DNA of 64,000 bases from Lachnoclostridium sp. UBA5725 (lineage in GTDB: Bacteria; Bacillota; Clostridia; Lachnospirales; Lachnospiraceae): positions 186,001 to 250,000 of the forward strand of contig DIGJ01000040.1 of NCBI GenBank assembly GCA_002419585.1, given 5' to 3'. Position 1 is the first letter of the stretch, and each line of letters starts with the position of its first letter. Made by a program: the position numbers and the translations under genes. The notes beneath the pieces are model-generated. The model saw only the letters and a list, made by a program, of their open reading frames with translations. It was not told the origin of the DNA and did not search any database. This document shows, one piece after another, positions 9,043 to 18,604 of this stretch.

Positions 9043-10917
9043 TCATTTATTACATTTCCATATACTTGCCTCATATGGCCGTAAGAATAGCGCTGCGCCC
9101 TCTGCATAATTCGATAGCAAACGAATCCCCTCAGGATATTTCGTTCGTTTCTTATTGGATGAACTTAAATTCACCTCAATATACAAAGTTTCTGTTCCAT
9201 CCTTACGGTAATATGTGAATAAATCTTTTTCTTTTTGATTGATAAATACCACATCTCCATAATAAATAACGCTATGCTCCTTACGAAAAGCAATCAATTG
9301 CTGATAAAAACGAAGGATAGAATTCTCATCCTGACGCTGCGTTTCAACATTACATTCCTTATAATCCTCATCCATCATAATCCACGGCTTTTCAGTAGAA
9401 AAGCCTGCATATTGCTGATTGGTCCACTGCATCGGTGTTCTGGCGTGGTCTCTTGAACCTGCCATTATCTTTGCAAATGCTTCTTCTTTTTTCATGGTGT
9501 TACATAACTCATCATAAAGATTCAATGACTCCACGTCACGAAAATCTGCAATGGATTTAAAGCTTTGATTGATCATTCCAAGCTCTTGCCCTTGAAAAAT
9601 AAATGGTGTCCCTCGTAGTGTAAGCTGTATTACAGCTAGAAGCTTACCTAGGACGTTCCGATATTGTGGGTCTTGATTTATTTTCGATATCATGCGTGGA
9701 TTATCATGGTTTTCATAAAACAGTGATGGCTGACAATGATCTCCATAATTTTCCATCCAGTTCATCAGAAAGCTTTTCAGATAATTAAGGTCATATTGGT
9801 AATCATCAAAACGGGTATGTCCTGGTGTTTCCAGATGATCAAAAGAGAACACCATGTCCAGCTCCTTACGATAATTCGCAGTTAATAGCTTGCTCATTTC
9901 CATTCCTATTCCGGGCGTTTCTCCAACGGAAAACGCATGATACGGGGTAAACACCTTCTCTTTCATCTCATGCAGATATTCGTGAAGGCGAGGTCCATAG
10001 AAATAATGTTCAATCCCATAATATTCCATCAGCTTACCGATGCTATCATTGCCCTCCGGCAAGCCACTGCTCTTAGAGATATAATTAATAACATCCAAGC
10101 GAAATCCATCTACACCCTTTTCCAGCCACCACTTTATCATATCATGAATCTCATGACGAAGGGTCTCATTTTCCCAGTTTAAATCCATCTGCTTTTTTGA
10201 GAATAGATGCAGTGCATATTTCCCTCGTTCTTCTACAAAGTTCCACGCACTACCGCTAAAAAATGATGTCCAGTTGTTCGGCTTCTCCTTAAAAATATAA
10301 TAATCTCCATACACAGAATCCGGTTCATGGATGGCTTTTTGATACCACATATGTTCATCGGAGGTATGGTTCACTACAAGATCCATAATAAGCCTCATAT
10401 CACGATTATGAACCTGCATTAATAACGTATCGAAGTCTTCCATTGTTCCAAATTCGGCCATGATTTTATGATAATCTCTTATGTCATAACCATTGTCATC
10501 ATTCGGAGAATCATAAATTGGGGAAAGCCAAATCGCATCGATACCCAACTCTTTTATGTAATCCAGTTTACTTATGATACCCTGCAGATCGCCAATGCCA
10601 TCTCCATTGCTATCTTTAAAGCTTCTAGGGTAAATCTGATAAAATACAGCTTCCTTCCACCAAGCTTTTAAAGCTATCTCATCCGTTCCCTTTGCTGTTT
10701 CATGATGTGTATTTAAAAGTGTAAGCAAAGTATCCACGAAACCCGCATCCAATTGGCTTTTCGGTAGCTTCGGTAAGCCCTTTACCTTTAGATTACCTAC
10801 CACTGGATTGGTAACTAATTTTTTACTTACATTCATTTGTAACAATATTTTATCAATAATATCCCGTCCAATTGGATTTTCATACACATCTTTGATACGA
10901 CTATTTTTTGTTAGCAT
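9043..10917 (-). CDS. GH13 alpha-glucosidase (oligo-1,6-glucosidase type) with an N-terminal extension
   Basis: 624 residues. Residues ~86-620 are a GH13_31-like enzyme starting WWKEAVFYQIYPRSFKDSNG. Calcium/substrate motif DLVVNHTSD, nucleophile Asp in DGFRLDVIN, acid/base Glu in FSVGETPG and transition-state Asp in YENHDNPR are all present. It cleaves terminal alpha-glucosidic bonds of small oligosaccharides; no signal peptide, so cytoplasmic. Residues ~1-85 are an extra helical segment (KDVYENPIGRDIIDKIL) that resembles the short helical module at the ends of some bacterial GH3 enzymes. It is the last gene of the alpha-galactoside operon, 6 bp after the transporter, and could process the sucrose, maltose or isomaltose part after galactose removal. 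Confidence 0.92.
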   Translation of the reverse strand: MLTKNSRIKDVYENPIGRDIIDKILLQMNVSKKLVTNPVVGNLKVKGLPKLPKSQLDAGFVDTLLTLLNTHHETAKGTDEIALKAWWKEAVFYQIYPRSFKDSNGDGIGDLQGIISKLDYIKELGIDAIWLSPIYDSPNDDNGYDIRDYHKIMAEFGTMEDFDTLLMQVHNRDMRLIMDLVVNHTSDEHMWYQKAIHEPDSVYGDYYIFKEKPNNWTSFFSGSAWNFVEERGKYALHLFSKKQMDLNWENETLRHEIHDMIKWWLEKGVDGFRLDVINYISKSSGLPEGNDSIGKLMEYYGIEHYFYGPRLHEYLHEMKEKVFTPYHAFSVGETPGIGMEMSKLLTANYRKELDMVFSFDHLETPGHTRFDDYQYDLNYLKSFLMNWMENYGDHCQPSLFYENHDNPRMISKINQDPQYRNVLGKLLAVIQLTLRGTPFIFQGQELGMINQSFKSIADFRDVESLNLYDELCNTMKKEEAFAKIMAGSRDHARTPMQWTNQQYAGFSTEKPWIMMDEDYKECNVETQRQDENSILRFYQQLIAFRKEHSVIYYGDVVFINQKEKDLFTYYRKDGTETLYIEVNLSSSNKKRTKYPEGIRLLSNYAEGAALFLRPYEASIWKCNK

Positions 10918-10923
10918 AGAACA

Positions 10924-12297
10924 TCACTCCTGTTCTCTATTGATTTCACCACGGGCAGCCAATTCCGAAATTATGTTATCATACATCTGCTTATCGATCT
11001 TGAACTTCTTATCATAAATGATGTAACCAATCACAATAAAGATCAGTGGCAAAATTAACATCGCCAATTTCATAATCAACAGACCGGAATCCGTAACATC
11101 CTCTGGAGTCTTGGCAGCATTAATACCGGAAACAATCAACGTCACTCCAACGATTCCATTCGCAATTGCTCCTCCAATTTTATTGATAAACGGCTGTACC
11201 GAGAACGTAATGCTTTCGTTGCGACGTCCTAGCTTCCACTGTCCGTATTCTACCGTATCGGTCAAAAACATCAGCATTAATAGCTGTATGAACGCCTGAC
11301 CAGTAAAAAGAAGGATTCCAGCTACGCCGATAAACAGCATATTCATTGGTGAAAGGAAGAATATTACATACCCAGCTACTACCAATATCGTTGCCGATGC
11401 ATATAACGTTTTTCTGCTACATTTTTTTGAAAATAGAGGAAACAAAGATAAAGCTACCAGCTGTGAGACTCCAAGAATCGCAGCAAACACCGAGTACATT
11501 CCCTCATTTTTAAAAGCGTATTTAAAGAAATAGACACCAAACGCTGTGGTTGTACAATAACCTATCATAAATAACGCCATTGATATCGCTGTAAATAATA
11601 GCTGATCATTCTGGAATAAAATCTGGAACATTTCCTTTAACGAAGTGGACTCTTGCTTCATATTAATCGTTTTATCCTCTTTCACTCCAAATACCGTAAA
11701 CATAAGAAATGCCCATGTAATGAATACGATTGCGAATACTGTAATCTGCCAAGCTCTTTTATCTCCACCCAAGGCGTTGGTAATAGGCAAAATAGCAACT
11801 ACAGTTGTAAATAATCCAATATTTGCACATATTCTGGCAAAGGAACCAGTTTTCTCGCGTTCCTTCTGGTCAAGGGTCAAGGAAGGTAGCATAGACCAAT
11901 AAGCAATATCATTGGCTCCATAGGTTACGTCCCAGAGAAGATATATTATTACAAACATGGTTACATATCCTGCTCCATATAGCCCAAAATTCTGAAACAA
12001 AAGCGCCGTAAAAATACCACCTAAAATACCTCCGATCACAATCCAAGGTTTAAATTTGCCAAATCGTGAATGCGTATTATCGACTAAAAATCCCATGATT
12101 GGGTCATTTACCGCATCAAATATACGAAGTATAGTCATTGCCCCTGTCATCCACCACATCGTGGAATCTGGCAAATTCAAAATATCCGTCAGGAAAAATA
12201 GAAGATACATGCTTACAACGGTATAAAGCATATCCCTACCAACCGTTCCAAGACCAAACATATAACGATTATGATTTCTTTTTGTTTTTGTTTCCAT
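10924..12297 (-). CDS. GPH-family glycoside:cation symporter (MelB-like)
   Basis: About 457 residues with 12 predicted transmembrane helices. The glycoside-pentoside-hexuronide signature is in the first third: FLTDILNLP, then FDAVNDPIMGFLVDNTHSRFGKFKPWI. It imports oligosaccharides or glycosides with Na+ or H+. The start is the ATG at 12297 behind AAGGGGA; a longer frame reaching into the galactosidase gene is not homologous. Flanked by an alpha-galactosidase and an alpha-glucosidase on the same strand, so melibiose, raffinose or related alpha-galactosides are the likely cargo (inference). Confidence 0.9.
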   Translation of the reverse strand: METKTKRNHNRYMFGLGTVGRDMLYTVVSMYLLFFLTDILNLPDSTMWWMTGAMTILRIFDAVNDPIMGFLVDNTHSRFGKFKPWIVIGGILGGIFTALLFQNFGLYGAGYVTMFVIIYLLWDVTYGANDIAYWSMLPSLTLDQKEREKTGSFARICANIGLFTTVVAILPITNALGGDKRAWQITVFAIVFITWAFLMFTVFGVKEDKTINMKQESTSLKEMFQILFQNDQLLFTAISMALFMIGYCTTTAFGVYFFKYAFKNEGMYSVFAAILGVSQLVALSLFPLFSKKCSRKTLYASATILVVAGYVIFFLSPMNMLFIGVAGILLFTGQAFIQLLMLMFLTDTVEYGQWKLGRRNESITFSVQPFINKIGGAIANGIVGVTLIVSGINAAKTPEDVTDSGLLIMKLAMLILPLIFIVIGYIIYDKKFKIDKQMYDNIISELAARGEINREQE

Positions 12298-12337
12298 AAT
12301 TATCCCCTTTTCTATGAAAATTGTTGAAATATAATTG

Positions 12338-14674
12338 CTACTTTGACTGTTCAATTTCCTTCTCAATAACATACATATTTGATCCAAAATCTCCAAGCAT
12401 TCGTACCCTATCATTGTAACCGGTCCCGATAAACTGGTCGGTTAATGGTATTCCTGCTGTAAGTGCCTTCGAAGAACAGGTATAGGTTTCCACGCAATCT
12501 TTGAGACTATAATGGCGATTGGCTACCCGCATAATTACACCATCTGGATTTACCTCCACAGGTGTAACGTGTTTTATTAATCCTCCAAAACGATCAATAT
12601 AAAGCCTTTGCGCTCTTGTTTGAATTGTAAATCTTGCATTTTTCAGACCAATCACCCTTAGCTTGTCACTACTTTCTGCCGCGGTAGCTAAGGTTTGAAA
12701 AAAGCCAGTGAGCGCAGTTTCCTTGTCCTCGCTTACCGTTTCCCATATCACTTTATTGGATTTATAGGATTTAATCCGATAAAATCTTCCATATTGAAAA
12801 ATCTTACGATACTGCTTATAAAATGCAATTTGCTCTGCAATATCTTTTCTTTCCTCTGGTGACAGATACTTTAAATCCAGCTCATACCCCAGGCATCCAA
12901 AGCAAGCTGCATGGAAGCGGGTTGCAAGAGGTGTTTCACGTAAGGTTTGTTGATGGGGAACAGCTGAAACATGAGCCCCCATGGTGGACTGTGGGTAAAA
13001 ATAGGATAAGCCTGTCTGAATTTTTAACCGTTCTATGGGATCCGTATCATCTGAAGCCCAAATCTGCGGGCTATAGCAAAGCATTCCTAAATCGAATCGA
13101 TTGCCACCGCTAGAACAGCTCTCCAGCAAAATATGCGGTCTGGGCTCGAATATCCTGGTCAACACCTCATAGAGACCTAGAATGTAACGATGATAAAATT
13201 CCCCTTGGTTTTTTATAACGGTAGAAAATGCTTCCGCAATATGACGGTTCATATCCCATTTCACATAAGAAATTTTTGCCTCATCCAAAATGTTACTAAC
13301 CTGTTTTACAACATATTCCCGGACTTCTTTTTTACAAAGATCTAGCACCAATTGATTTCTTCCGTAAACCGAAGGACGATTTGGCAGTTGAATTGCATAT
13401 TCTGGATGACTCCGATACAACTGGCTATCCTCATTCACCATCTCCGGTTCAAACCAAAGGCCAAAATCTAAGCCAATGTTTCTTATTTTATCTGCAAAAT
13501 CCTTCATTCCGTTCGGTAATTTCTTCGTGTTTACATGATAATCGCCAAGCCCTGCTTTATCATGATTGCGGTCGCCAAACCAGCCGTCATCAAGTACAAA
13601 TAGTTCTATTCCTAGTTTTTTTGCATCCTTTGCAAGCCGCAATAATTTTCCTTCATTAAAATTAAAAAAGTGTGCCTCCCAATTATTAAGCAGAATTGGC
13701 CTATCCTTCTTCTTATAGCCACCTCTTACGATATGCTCATGAATGAAATCATGCATATTATGGCTTGTACCATTAAATCCCTGACTGCTATAGCTCATCA
13801 CGCATTCCGGTGTTTCAAACTTCTCCATTGGTGATACGATCCATTCAAATAAGTGAGGGTTAATCCCCATACATACGCGGACATAATCCCGTTCATTTTT
13901 TTCAACGATACTAAAATGGTTACCACTATAAATCATATTGAAGGCATATACGTTTCCATAGTCTTCATTTGCATCCGCTTCGGCTAATAAAAACGCAGGA
14001 TTATGACGATTACTACTTGCTCCTGTTGTGGAAGAATTGATTGTAATCCCATAGGAAACCGGTCGTTTATGTAAGTTTGCTTCTTTGATCCATCCCCCAT
14101 CTAAGGTGTACATTTGAAAGCACTCATCCGCAAGATCCATAGAAAAACTCATAATTCGGCGGATTGTGACCGGTGCATTCCCTTCATTCCTTACAACTGT
14201 TCTTCTGCTAATCACGTTTGTTTTCTGAAATACGGTATAATATAGGTCAATAAAAATCGGATATGCCTTATCCTTTAATGTTATGATTAGCGTCTGATTG
14301 CCACCATAGGCGGTAGGCAAGGACTCCATTGCAACACTGCCATCCAGTACTTCATGACAATCATAGATAAAATCGGTAACAAAGCTACCATCCGGCATTT
14401 TAAATTCCGTCGGACTGTAACGATAATCTCCTCTTCCGTTGTCCGACCATTCCAAACACATGTTATCCAGACTATATACATCATCTTCCTTACTGTAGCG
14501 AACATTGCTACCAACCATAATGGACCTTTTATGAGCTAGCACATTCAGTCCATCCTCTTTACTTAATTGGTTTCCGTAATAAATGTGCTCCAAATGCCCG
14601 TACTTTGTTTTGCCAATAAGATAGGTGGTACAATCTGTATCGAATCGAAAGCTTGTTTCATCAATTGTAATCAA
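12338..14674 (-). CDS. GH36 alpha-galactosidase
   Basis: 778 residues. A beta-supersandwich N-terminal domain is followed by the catalytic barrel: LFVLDDGWFGDRNHD, the nucleophile Asp in YVKWDMNRH, LESCSSGGNRFDLG, and the acid/base Asp in IWASDDTDPIERL. It hydrolyses terminal alpha-1,6-galactosyl units of melibiose, raffinose and stachyose. There is no signal peptide, so it works on imported sugar. The start codon is TTG (14672-14674), supported by AAGGAG 10 nt upstream; the nearby ATG and GTG are out of frame and stop at once. First gene of a three-gene operon with a MelB-like importer and a GH13 glucosidase. No local regulator gene is present. Confidence 0.95.
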   Translation of the reverse strand: MITIDETSFRFDTDCTTYLIGKTKYGHLEHIYYGNQLSKEDGLNVLAHKRSIMVGSNVRYSKEDDVYSLDNMCLEWSDNGRGDYRYSPTEFKMPDGSFVTDFIYDCHEVLDGSVAMESLPTAYGGNQTLIITLKDKAYPIFIDLYYTVFQKTNVISRRTVVRNEGNAPVTIRRIMSFSMDLADECFQMYTLDGGWIKEANLHKRPVSYGITINSSTTGASSNRHNPAFLLAEADANEDYGNVYAFNMIYSGNHFSIVEKNERDYVRVCMGINPHLFEWIVSPMEKFETPECVMSYSSQGFNGTSHNMHDFIHEHIVRGGYKKKDRPILLNNWEAHFFNFNEGKLLRLAKDAKKLGIELFVLDDGWFGDRNHDKAGLGDYHVNTKKLPNGMKDFADKIRNIGLDFGLWFEPEMVNEDSQLYRSHPEYAIQLPNRPSVYGRNQLVLDLCKKEVREYVVKQVSNILDEAKISYVKWDMNRHIAEAFSTVIKNQGEFYHRYILGLYEVLTRIFEPRPHILLESCSSGGNRFDLGMLCYSPQIWASDDTDPIERLKIQTGLSYFYPQSTMGAHVSAVPHQQTLRETPLATRFHAACFGCLGYELDLKYLSPEERKDIAEQIAFYKQYRKIFQYGRFYRIKSYKSNKVIWETVSEDKETALTGFFQTLATAAESSDKLRVIGLKNARFTIQTRAQRLYIDRFGGLIKHVTPVEVNPDGVIMRVANRHYSLKDCVETYTCSSKALTAGIPLTDQFIGTGYNDRVRMLGDFGSNMYVIEKEIEQSK

Positions 14675-14704
14675 AACACATTCTCTCCTTTAAGACTTTT
14701 TTTA

Positions 14705-14745
14705 GAATACCGTTTACTTTAATCATACTTCTATGGCTATGTCAA
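14705..14745 (-). promoter_or_regulatory. Promoter and cre-like operator of the alpha-galactoside operon
   Basis: On the minus strand TTGACA (14740-14745) lies 18 bp upstream of TAAAGT (14716-14721). Overlapping the -10, AGTAAACGGTATTC (14705-14718) keeps the G-A-A-N-C-G-N-T core of LacI/CcpA-type operators but not the outer bases. Catabolite or LacI-family control is therefore plausible but unproven. Confidence 0.45.
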
Positions 14746-14830
14746 TTTAAATACATTATATCATACAATTATCCAAATGGAAATTTTATCCATATCTTTC
14801 TTAATCCTATAAATAGAAAAAACCAATATA

Positions 14831-14874
14831 AAAATTATCCCTTGATATATTCACAAACGCATATCGAGGGATAA
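14831..14874 (-). terminator. Terminator after the SstT gene
   Basis: A 14-bp stem with one G-T pair (14835-14848 with 14861-14874, core TTATCCC) and a 12-nt loop is followed on the minus strand by AATTTTTAT. It lies about 65 bp after the SstT stop codon. The remaining bases between 14675 and 14937 hold only the galactosidase promoter. Confidence 0.8.
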
Positions 14875-14937
14875 ATAATTTGCCATATTTAATTGTATTG
14901 TTGCATGCTCAAATCCAGTTATTCAATGGGCTCAGTA

Positions 14938-16167
14938 TCAGCTATGTTTCATAGGAGGGAGTGCTTTTCCGCTTTTCTTCCATTCTCTAAATTCTGCAGC
15001 ACACGTAAATAATACATCAGTAGAAGAGTTTAATGCAGTTTCACAGGAATCTTGAACAACACCAATGATAAATCCAATTCCAACGACCTGCATTGCGATA
15101 TCATTCGAAATACCAAACAAACTACATGCCAAAGGAATTAACATTAATGAGCCACCTGCAACACCAGAAGTACCTGCTGCTGATACACTTGCTACTAAAC
15201 TTAATACAACCATAGTCGGTATATCAACAGAAATGTTAAGGGTATTTACTGCTGCCAAAGTCATGGTTGTAATCGTAATAGCTGCACCTGCCATATTAAC
15301 GGTAGCTCCAAGCGGAATACTTACAGAATACGTATCCTCGTCTAATCCAAACGATTTACATAGTTCCATATTTACAGGAATATTTGCGGCTGAACTTCGC
15401 GTAAAAAAAGCGGTAATTGCACTTTCTTTCAGGCATTTGAATACCAGCGGATAAGGATTTTGCTTAATACAAAAGAACACTATGAGTGGATTTAAAACAA
15501 GTGCAACACCAAACATACAACTTACAAGTACAATCAGTACTTTTCCATATGTTGCAAAACCTTCAATACCTGTTTCTGCGACTGTTTTAAATACCAGACC
15601 AAGAACACCAAATGGAGCAAAAGTGATAACCCACTTTACGACCATTGATACCACATCTGAAATTTCTATTAATCCCTTTTTTATTCCTTCCGAAGTAAAC
15701 TTAAATGCAATACCAAAAATGATTGCCCAAGATAGTATGCCAATATAATTTGCATTATATAATGCAGCTACTGGATTACTAACTGTATTCAACAAAAGTG
15801 TTTTTAAAACTTGACCGATATTCGTTGTAACTTCTGCTCCTGTAACAGCCAAATTGGAATTCAATGCTAAGGTAACAGGATAAACTACGTTGACTGCCAC
15901 CGCTACTAGAGCAGACGCTACTGTTCCCAATAAGTAAAGGACAAGAACGTTTTTCATATTATGAGCAGTACCAGATTTTGCTGACGCAAGCGAAGCCATT
16001 ACAAGAACAAAAACTAAAATAGGTGCAATCGCTTTTAAGGCACCTACAAACATATCACCTAAAATACCGATCACAGTAAACTGTGGCACTACCAACCCTA
16101 AAATAAGACCAACTACCATGCCAAGTAAAATTCTTTGAATCAAGCCCAATTTCTTTAATGCTTTCAT
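14938..16167 (-). CDS. sstT: Serine/threonine:Na+ symporter
   Basis: About 409 residues of the dicarboxylate/amino acid:cation symporter family, with the length and order of SstT. The re-entrant substrate loop [21 protein letters not shown] and the [16 protein letters not shown] helix carry the cation and substrate sites; the C-terminal half has [18 protein letters not shown]. Eight transmembrane helices and two hairpin loops are expected. It takes up serine and threonine with sodium. The ATG at 16167 is preceded by GGAGGA; the longer open frame simply reads through that ribosome binding site. Single-gene transcript ended by a clear terminator. Confidence 0.93.
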   Translation of the reverse strand: MKALKKLGLIQRILLGMVVGLILGLVVPQFTVIGILGDMFVGALKAIAPILVFVLVMASLASAKSGTAHNMKNVLVLYLLGTVASALVAVAVNVVYPVTLALNSNLAVTGAEVTTNIGQVLKTLLLNTVSNPVAALYNANYIGILSWAIIFGIAFKFTSEGIKKGLIEISDVVSMVVKWVITFAPFGVLGLVFKTVAETGIEGFATYGKVLIVLVSCMFGVALVLNPLIVFFCIKQNPYPLVFKCLKESAITAFFTRSSAANIPVNMELCKSFGLDEDTYSVSIPLGATVNMAGAAITITTMTLAAVNTLNISVDIPTMVVLSLVASVSAAGTSGVAGGSLMLIPLACSLFGISNDIAMQVVGIGFIIGVVQDSCETALNSSTDVLFTCAAEFREWKKSGKALPPMKHS

Positions 16168-16428
16168 TTTGATTTCCTCCATATTCCTCACTATTCGTAT
16201 TGTTATGTCAGCCTATATAACTGTACTGATTAATATTTGCAATATTTTATCTTTTAAACTTGTTTTATATATCAATTGCTGTTTTGTTACAAAATTTTCA
16301 TTAGAGGTGGCACATCCACACCTTCATACTGAAAGCTTCATTATATTTGCATAATACTTTAAATCCTTATACTTTCATTATAAATATCTTTTATTCTTGT
16401 ATTATCACAAAGAAAAGAGGATTTTTAT
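16168..16428. other. Divergent intergenic region between sstT and the ABC operon
   Basis: These 261 bases must hold both divergent promoters. A TTGCAT at 16347 and a TATACT at 16368 are only 15 bp apart, so no convincing promoter can be assigned. AGAGGA sits 8 nt before the ABC ATPase start. No leader peptide or bacteriocin precursor was found here. Confidence 0.4.
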
Positions 16429-17133
16429 ATGGAAAACATATTAACTACAAAAGATTTATGTAAAAAATTCAAGAAACAAAACGCGAATAATAATATTTCA
16501 ATTACCGTTAGAAAAAACAGTATTTATGGTTTGCTTGGCCCTAATGGTGCTGGTAAATCTACATTACTTAAAATGATAACTGGTATGATAAATCCGTCAT
16601 CGGGTGAAATTTATTTTAACGGTAAGAATTGGAATAGAAAAGATTTAGAAAATATTGGTGCTTTAATTGAAACTCCACCTATTTATGAAAATTTAACAGC
16701 ATTTGAAAATCTGAAAGTTAGAGCATTACTTTACAATTTGCCTAACAGTAGAATAAAAGAAGTTCTTGAAATTGTAGAGCTAACAAATACAGGTAAGAAA
16801 AAAACAGGACAATTTTCAATGGGTATGAAGCAGAGACTGGGTATTGCTATGGCCCTTTTAAACAACCCAACACTGTTAATCCTTGATGAACCAACAAATG
16901 GACTTGACCCTATTGGCATACAGGATTTAAGAGAACTTATTTTGTCCTTCCCACAAAATGACATAACGGTTATTTTATCAAGCCATATATTGTCTGAGGT
17001 GAAGCAAATTGCAGATGATATTGGTATCATAGCTAACGGAATGCTTTGGTATGAAGATTCCATCCATAAAAACGAAGATTTGGAAAGTCTATTTATGGAG
17101 GTTGTAAGAAAGTCAGGTGCTTATAATGGTTAA
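16429..17133 (+). CDS. Lantibiotic-immunity type ABC transporter, ATPase (LanF/BcrA-like)
   Basis: 234 residues. Walker A GPNGAGKST, signature FSMGMKQRLGIAMALL, Walker B LLILDEPTNGLDP and switch His in LSSHILSEV are intact. Where most ABC ATPases have the Q-loop glutamine, the sequence reads GALIETPPIYE, i.e. a glutamate: the E-loop typical of lantibiotic self-immunity ATPases such as NukF. It powers export of membrane-inserted peptides by the two permeases encoded next, which overlap or abut it. No lantibiotic precursor, modification enzyme or two-component system is adjacent, so the set probably gives resistance rather than self-protection. Confidence 0.9.
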   Translation: MENILTTKDLCKKFKKQNANNNISITVRKNSIYGLLGPNGAGKSTLLKMITGMINPSSGEIYFNGKNWNRKDLENIGALIETPPIYENLTAFENLKVRALLYNLPNSRIKEVLEIVELTNTGKKKTGQFSMGMKQRLGIAMALLNNPTLLILDEPTNGLDPIGIQDLRELILSFPQNDITVILSSHILSEVKQIADDIGIIANGMLWYEDSIHKNEDLESLFMEVVRKSGAYNG

Positions 17134-17851
17134 TTACTTAAAATCTGAATTTCTAAAACAAAGGCATCGTTTTAATCTAAAATTACTATGGTTAAGTCCA
17201 TTTATTGCAGTGACTCTTGTACTTATTCTTATGGGTGGACGTTTCTTTATGGAAGGTGCATTTAACTGGTGGTATACCATGATTTTACCGGGTACACTTT
17301 CTATGATTGTATCATTTACTGTGTCAGCGGAAAAAAAACACAATCGCCATGGATTATTTGCTGTTTCAACTAGCAAAATAAAGCTGTGGATTTCACAGCT
17401 TGTAATGAACACAATTTTGTTACTTATTACAAATTTAATCTTTTTTATCGTTATGTCAACAGTTGGAACAACACTTGGTGTGTCAATACCATTTCTTAGT
17501 AGTTTCATAGCAAGTTTTGTTTTATTTTTAACTTTAGCTTGGCAAATACCTTTATTCATGTTTATCAGTGAGAAAATGGGTTCTTTTTTCTCACTGATGA
17601 TAAGTTTGTTTTGCAATATGGGTTTTGGTATTTTTTTTGCTGCAACAAGATTGTGGTATGTTCCATTTGCAATTCCTGCAAGACTAATGTGCCCTATTAT
17701 TAAAGTTTTACCAAATGGTTTACCTCTTGAAGCAGGGAATCATTTAGGTGACTCCTCCGTTATTTTTATCGGTATTATAATAACGGTGGCATTGTATTTT
17801 ATTTTCTCTCTTATCACTACAATGTGGTTTCATCATAGGGAGGTAAAGTAA
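17126..17851 (+). CDS. Lantibiotic-immunity type ABC permease (MutE/EpiE family)
   Basis: About 242 residues with six predicted transmembrane helices: an N-terminal cytoplasmic stretch (NYLKSEFLKQRHRF), then hydrophobic segments near residues 22-42, 50-70, 95-120, 130-155, 160-185 and 215-238. The matching order ATPase, E-type and G-type permease is the standard LanFEG arrangement. The ATG at 17126 overlaps the ATPase stop by 8 bp; an in-frame GTG three codons upstream is the alternative. Acts with the ATPase and second permease in the membrane. Confidence 0.85.
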   Translation: MVNYLKSEFLKQRHRFNLKLLWLSPFIAVTLVLILMGGRFFMEGAFNWWYTMILPGTLSMIVSFTVSAEKKHNRHGLFAVSTSKIKLWISQLVMNTILLLITNLIFFIVMSTVGTTLGVSIPFLSSFIASFVLFLTLAWQIPLFMFISEKMGSFFSLMISLFCNMGFGIFFAATRLWYVPFAIPARLMCPIIKVLPNGLPLEAGNHLGDSSVIFIGIIITVALYFIFSLITTMWFHHREVK

Positions 17852-18604
17852 ATGTGTTTTTATAACAATCTAAAATCCGATTTATATAAATTATGTCATT
17901 CTCCCTTATTGCTGATTCATTTCATTGTACCTGTGGTTGGAATTATCCTCTTTGTATGGTATTATTCCTTTTCTCCTTGGAATGAATCAGATAAACTGTC
18001 TGCATATATACAAATATTATGTGTTTCTTTTCCTGTTTTAATTGGAATAATGACTTCAATTTTAGCTGAATCCGAACAAAAATCAGGGGGTTTTCAAATG
18101 CTTTTATCCACTGCAACTCCAAAATACATTCCGCACATCACAAAACTGATTTGGCTTATTTTATTTGGCTTTTGTTCTTCTTTACTTGCGTTAGTTGGTT
18201 TTGGAATTGGTTTTAGCTTATTAGGGTACACAACTTTTAAAGTTTTGTTTTATATAAAAACTGCTATTCTTTTGTCAATTAGTGTTGTTCCTTTATATTT
18301 ACTACACTACATAATCAGTTTTCTTGCGGGCAAAGGCTACAGTTTGGGTTTAGGAATTATAGGAAGCCTGTTGTCTGCACTATTTTTAACAGGATTGGGG
18401 GATGGCATTTGGACTATTCTTCCTTGGGGGATATGTGCAAGATTTTCCGAAACATTGTTGGTATCGAATTTAATGAATATTGATTTTCTAAAGTTTAATG
18501 GTATTATACAAAGTATGATATTTATTATAATTTTTATTTTTGTTTTTCTGATAACCCTTATCTTATTAACTAATAAATGGGAGGGCAGAAAATCTGAAGA
18601 TTAA
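17852..18604 (+). CDS. Lantibiotic-immunity type ABC permease (MutG family)
   Basis: 250 residues, six predicted transmembrane helices, beginning with the family-typical soluble start FYNNLKSDLYKLCHSP. Its ATG follows the preceding stop codon with no gap and has a strong GGGAGG ribosome binding site, so the three genes are certainly one transcript. With the ATPase and MutE-like partner it forms a peptide-expelling pump; substrate unknown. The long PLLLIHFIVPVVGIILF first helix is usual for MutG. Confidence 0.87.
   Translation: MCFYNNLKSDLYKLCHSPLLLIHFIVPVVGIILFVWYYSFSPWNESDKLSAYIQILCVSFPVLIGIMTSILAESEQKSGGFQMLLSTATPKYIPHITKLIWLILFGFCSSLLALVGFGIGFSLLGYTTFKVLFYIKTAILLSISVVPLYLLHYIISFLAGKGYSLGLGIIGSLLSALFLTGLGDGIWTILPWGICARFSETLLVSNLMNIDFLKFNGIIQSMIFIIIFIFVFLITLILLTNKWEGRKSED

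Noticed and set aside
12298..12414. N-terminal extension of the GPH transporter by 39 residues into the galactosidase gene
   Set aside because: Not homologous to the family, overlaps the galactosidase end, and the ATG at 12297 has a clear AAGGGGA ribosome binding site.
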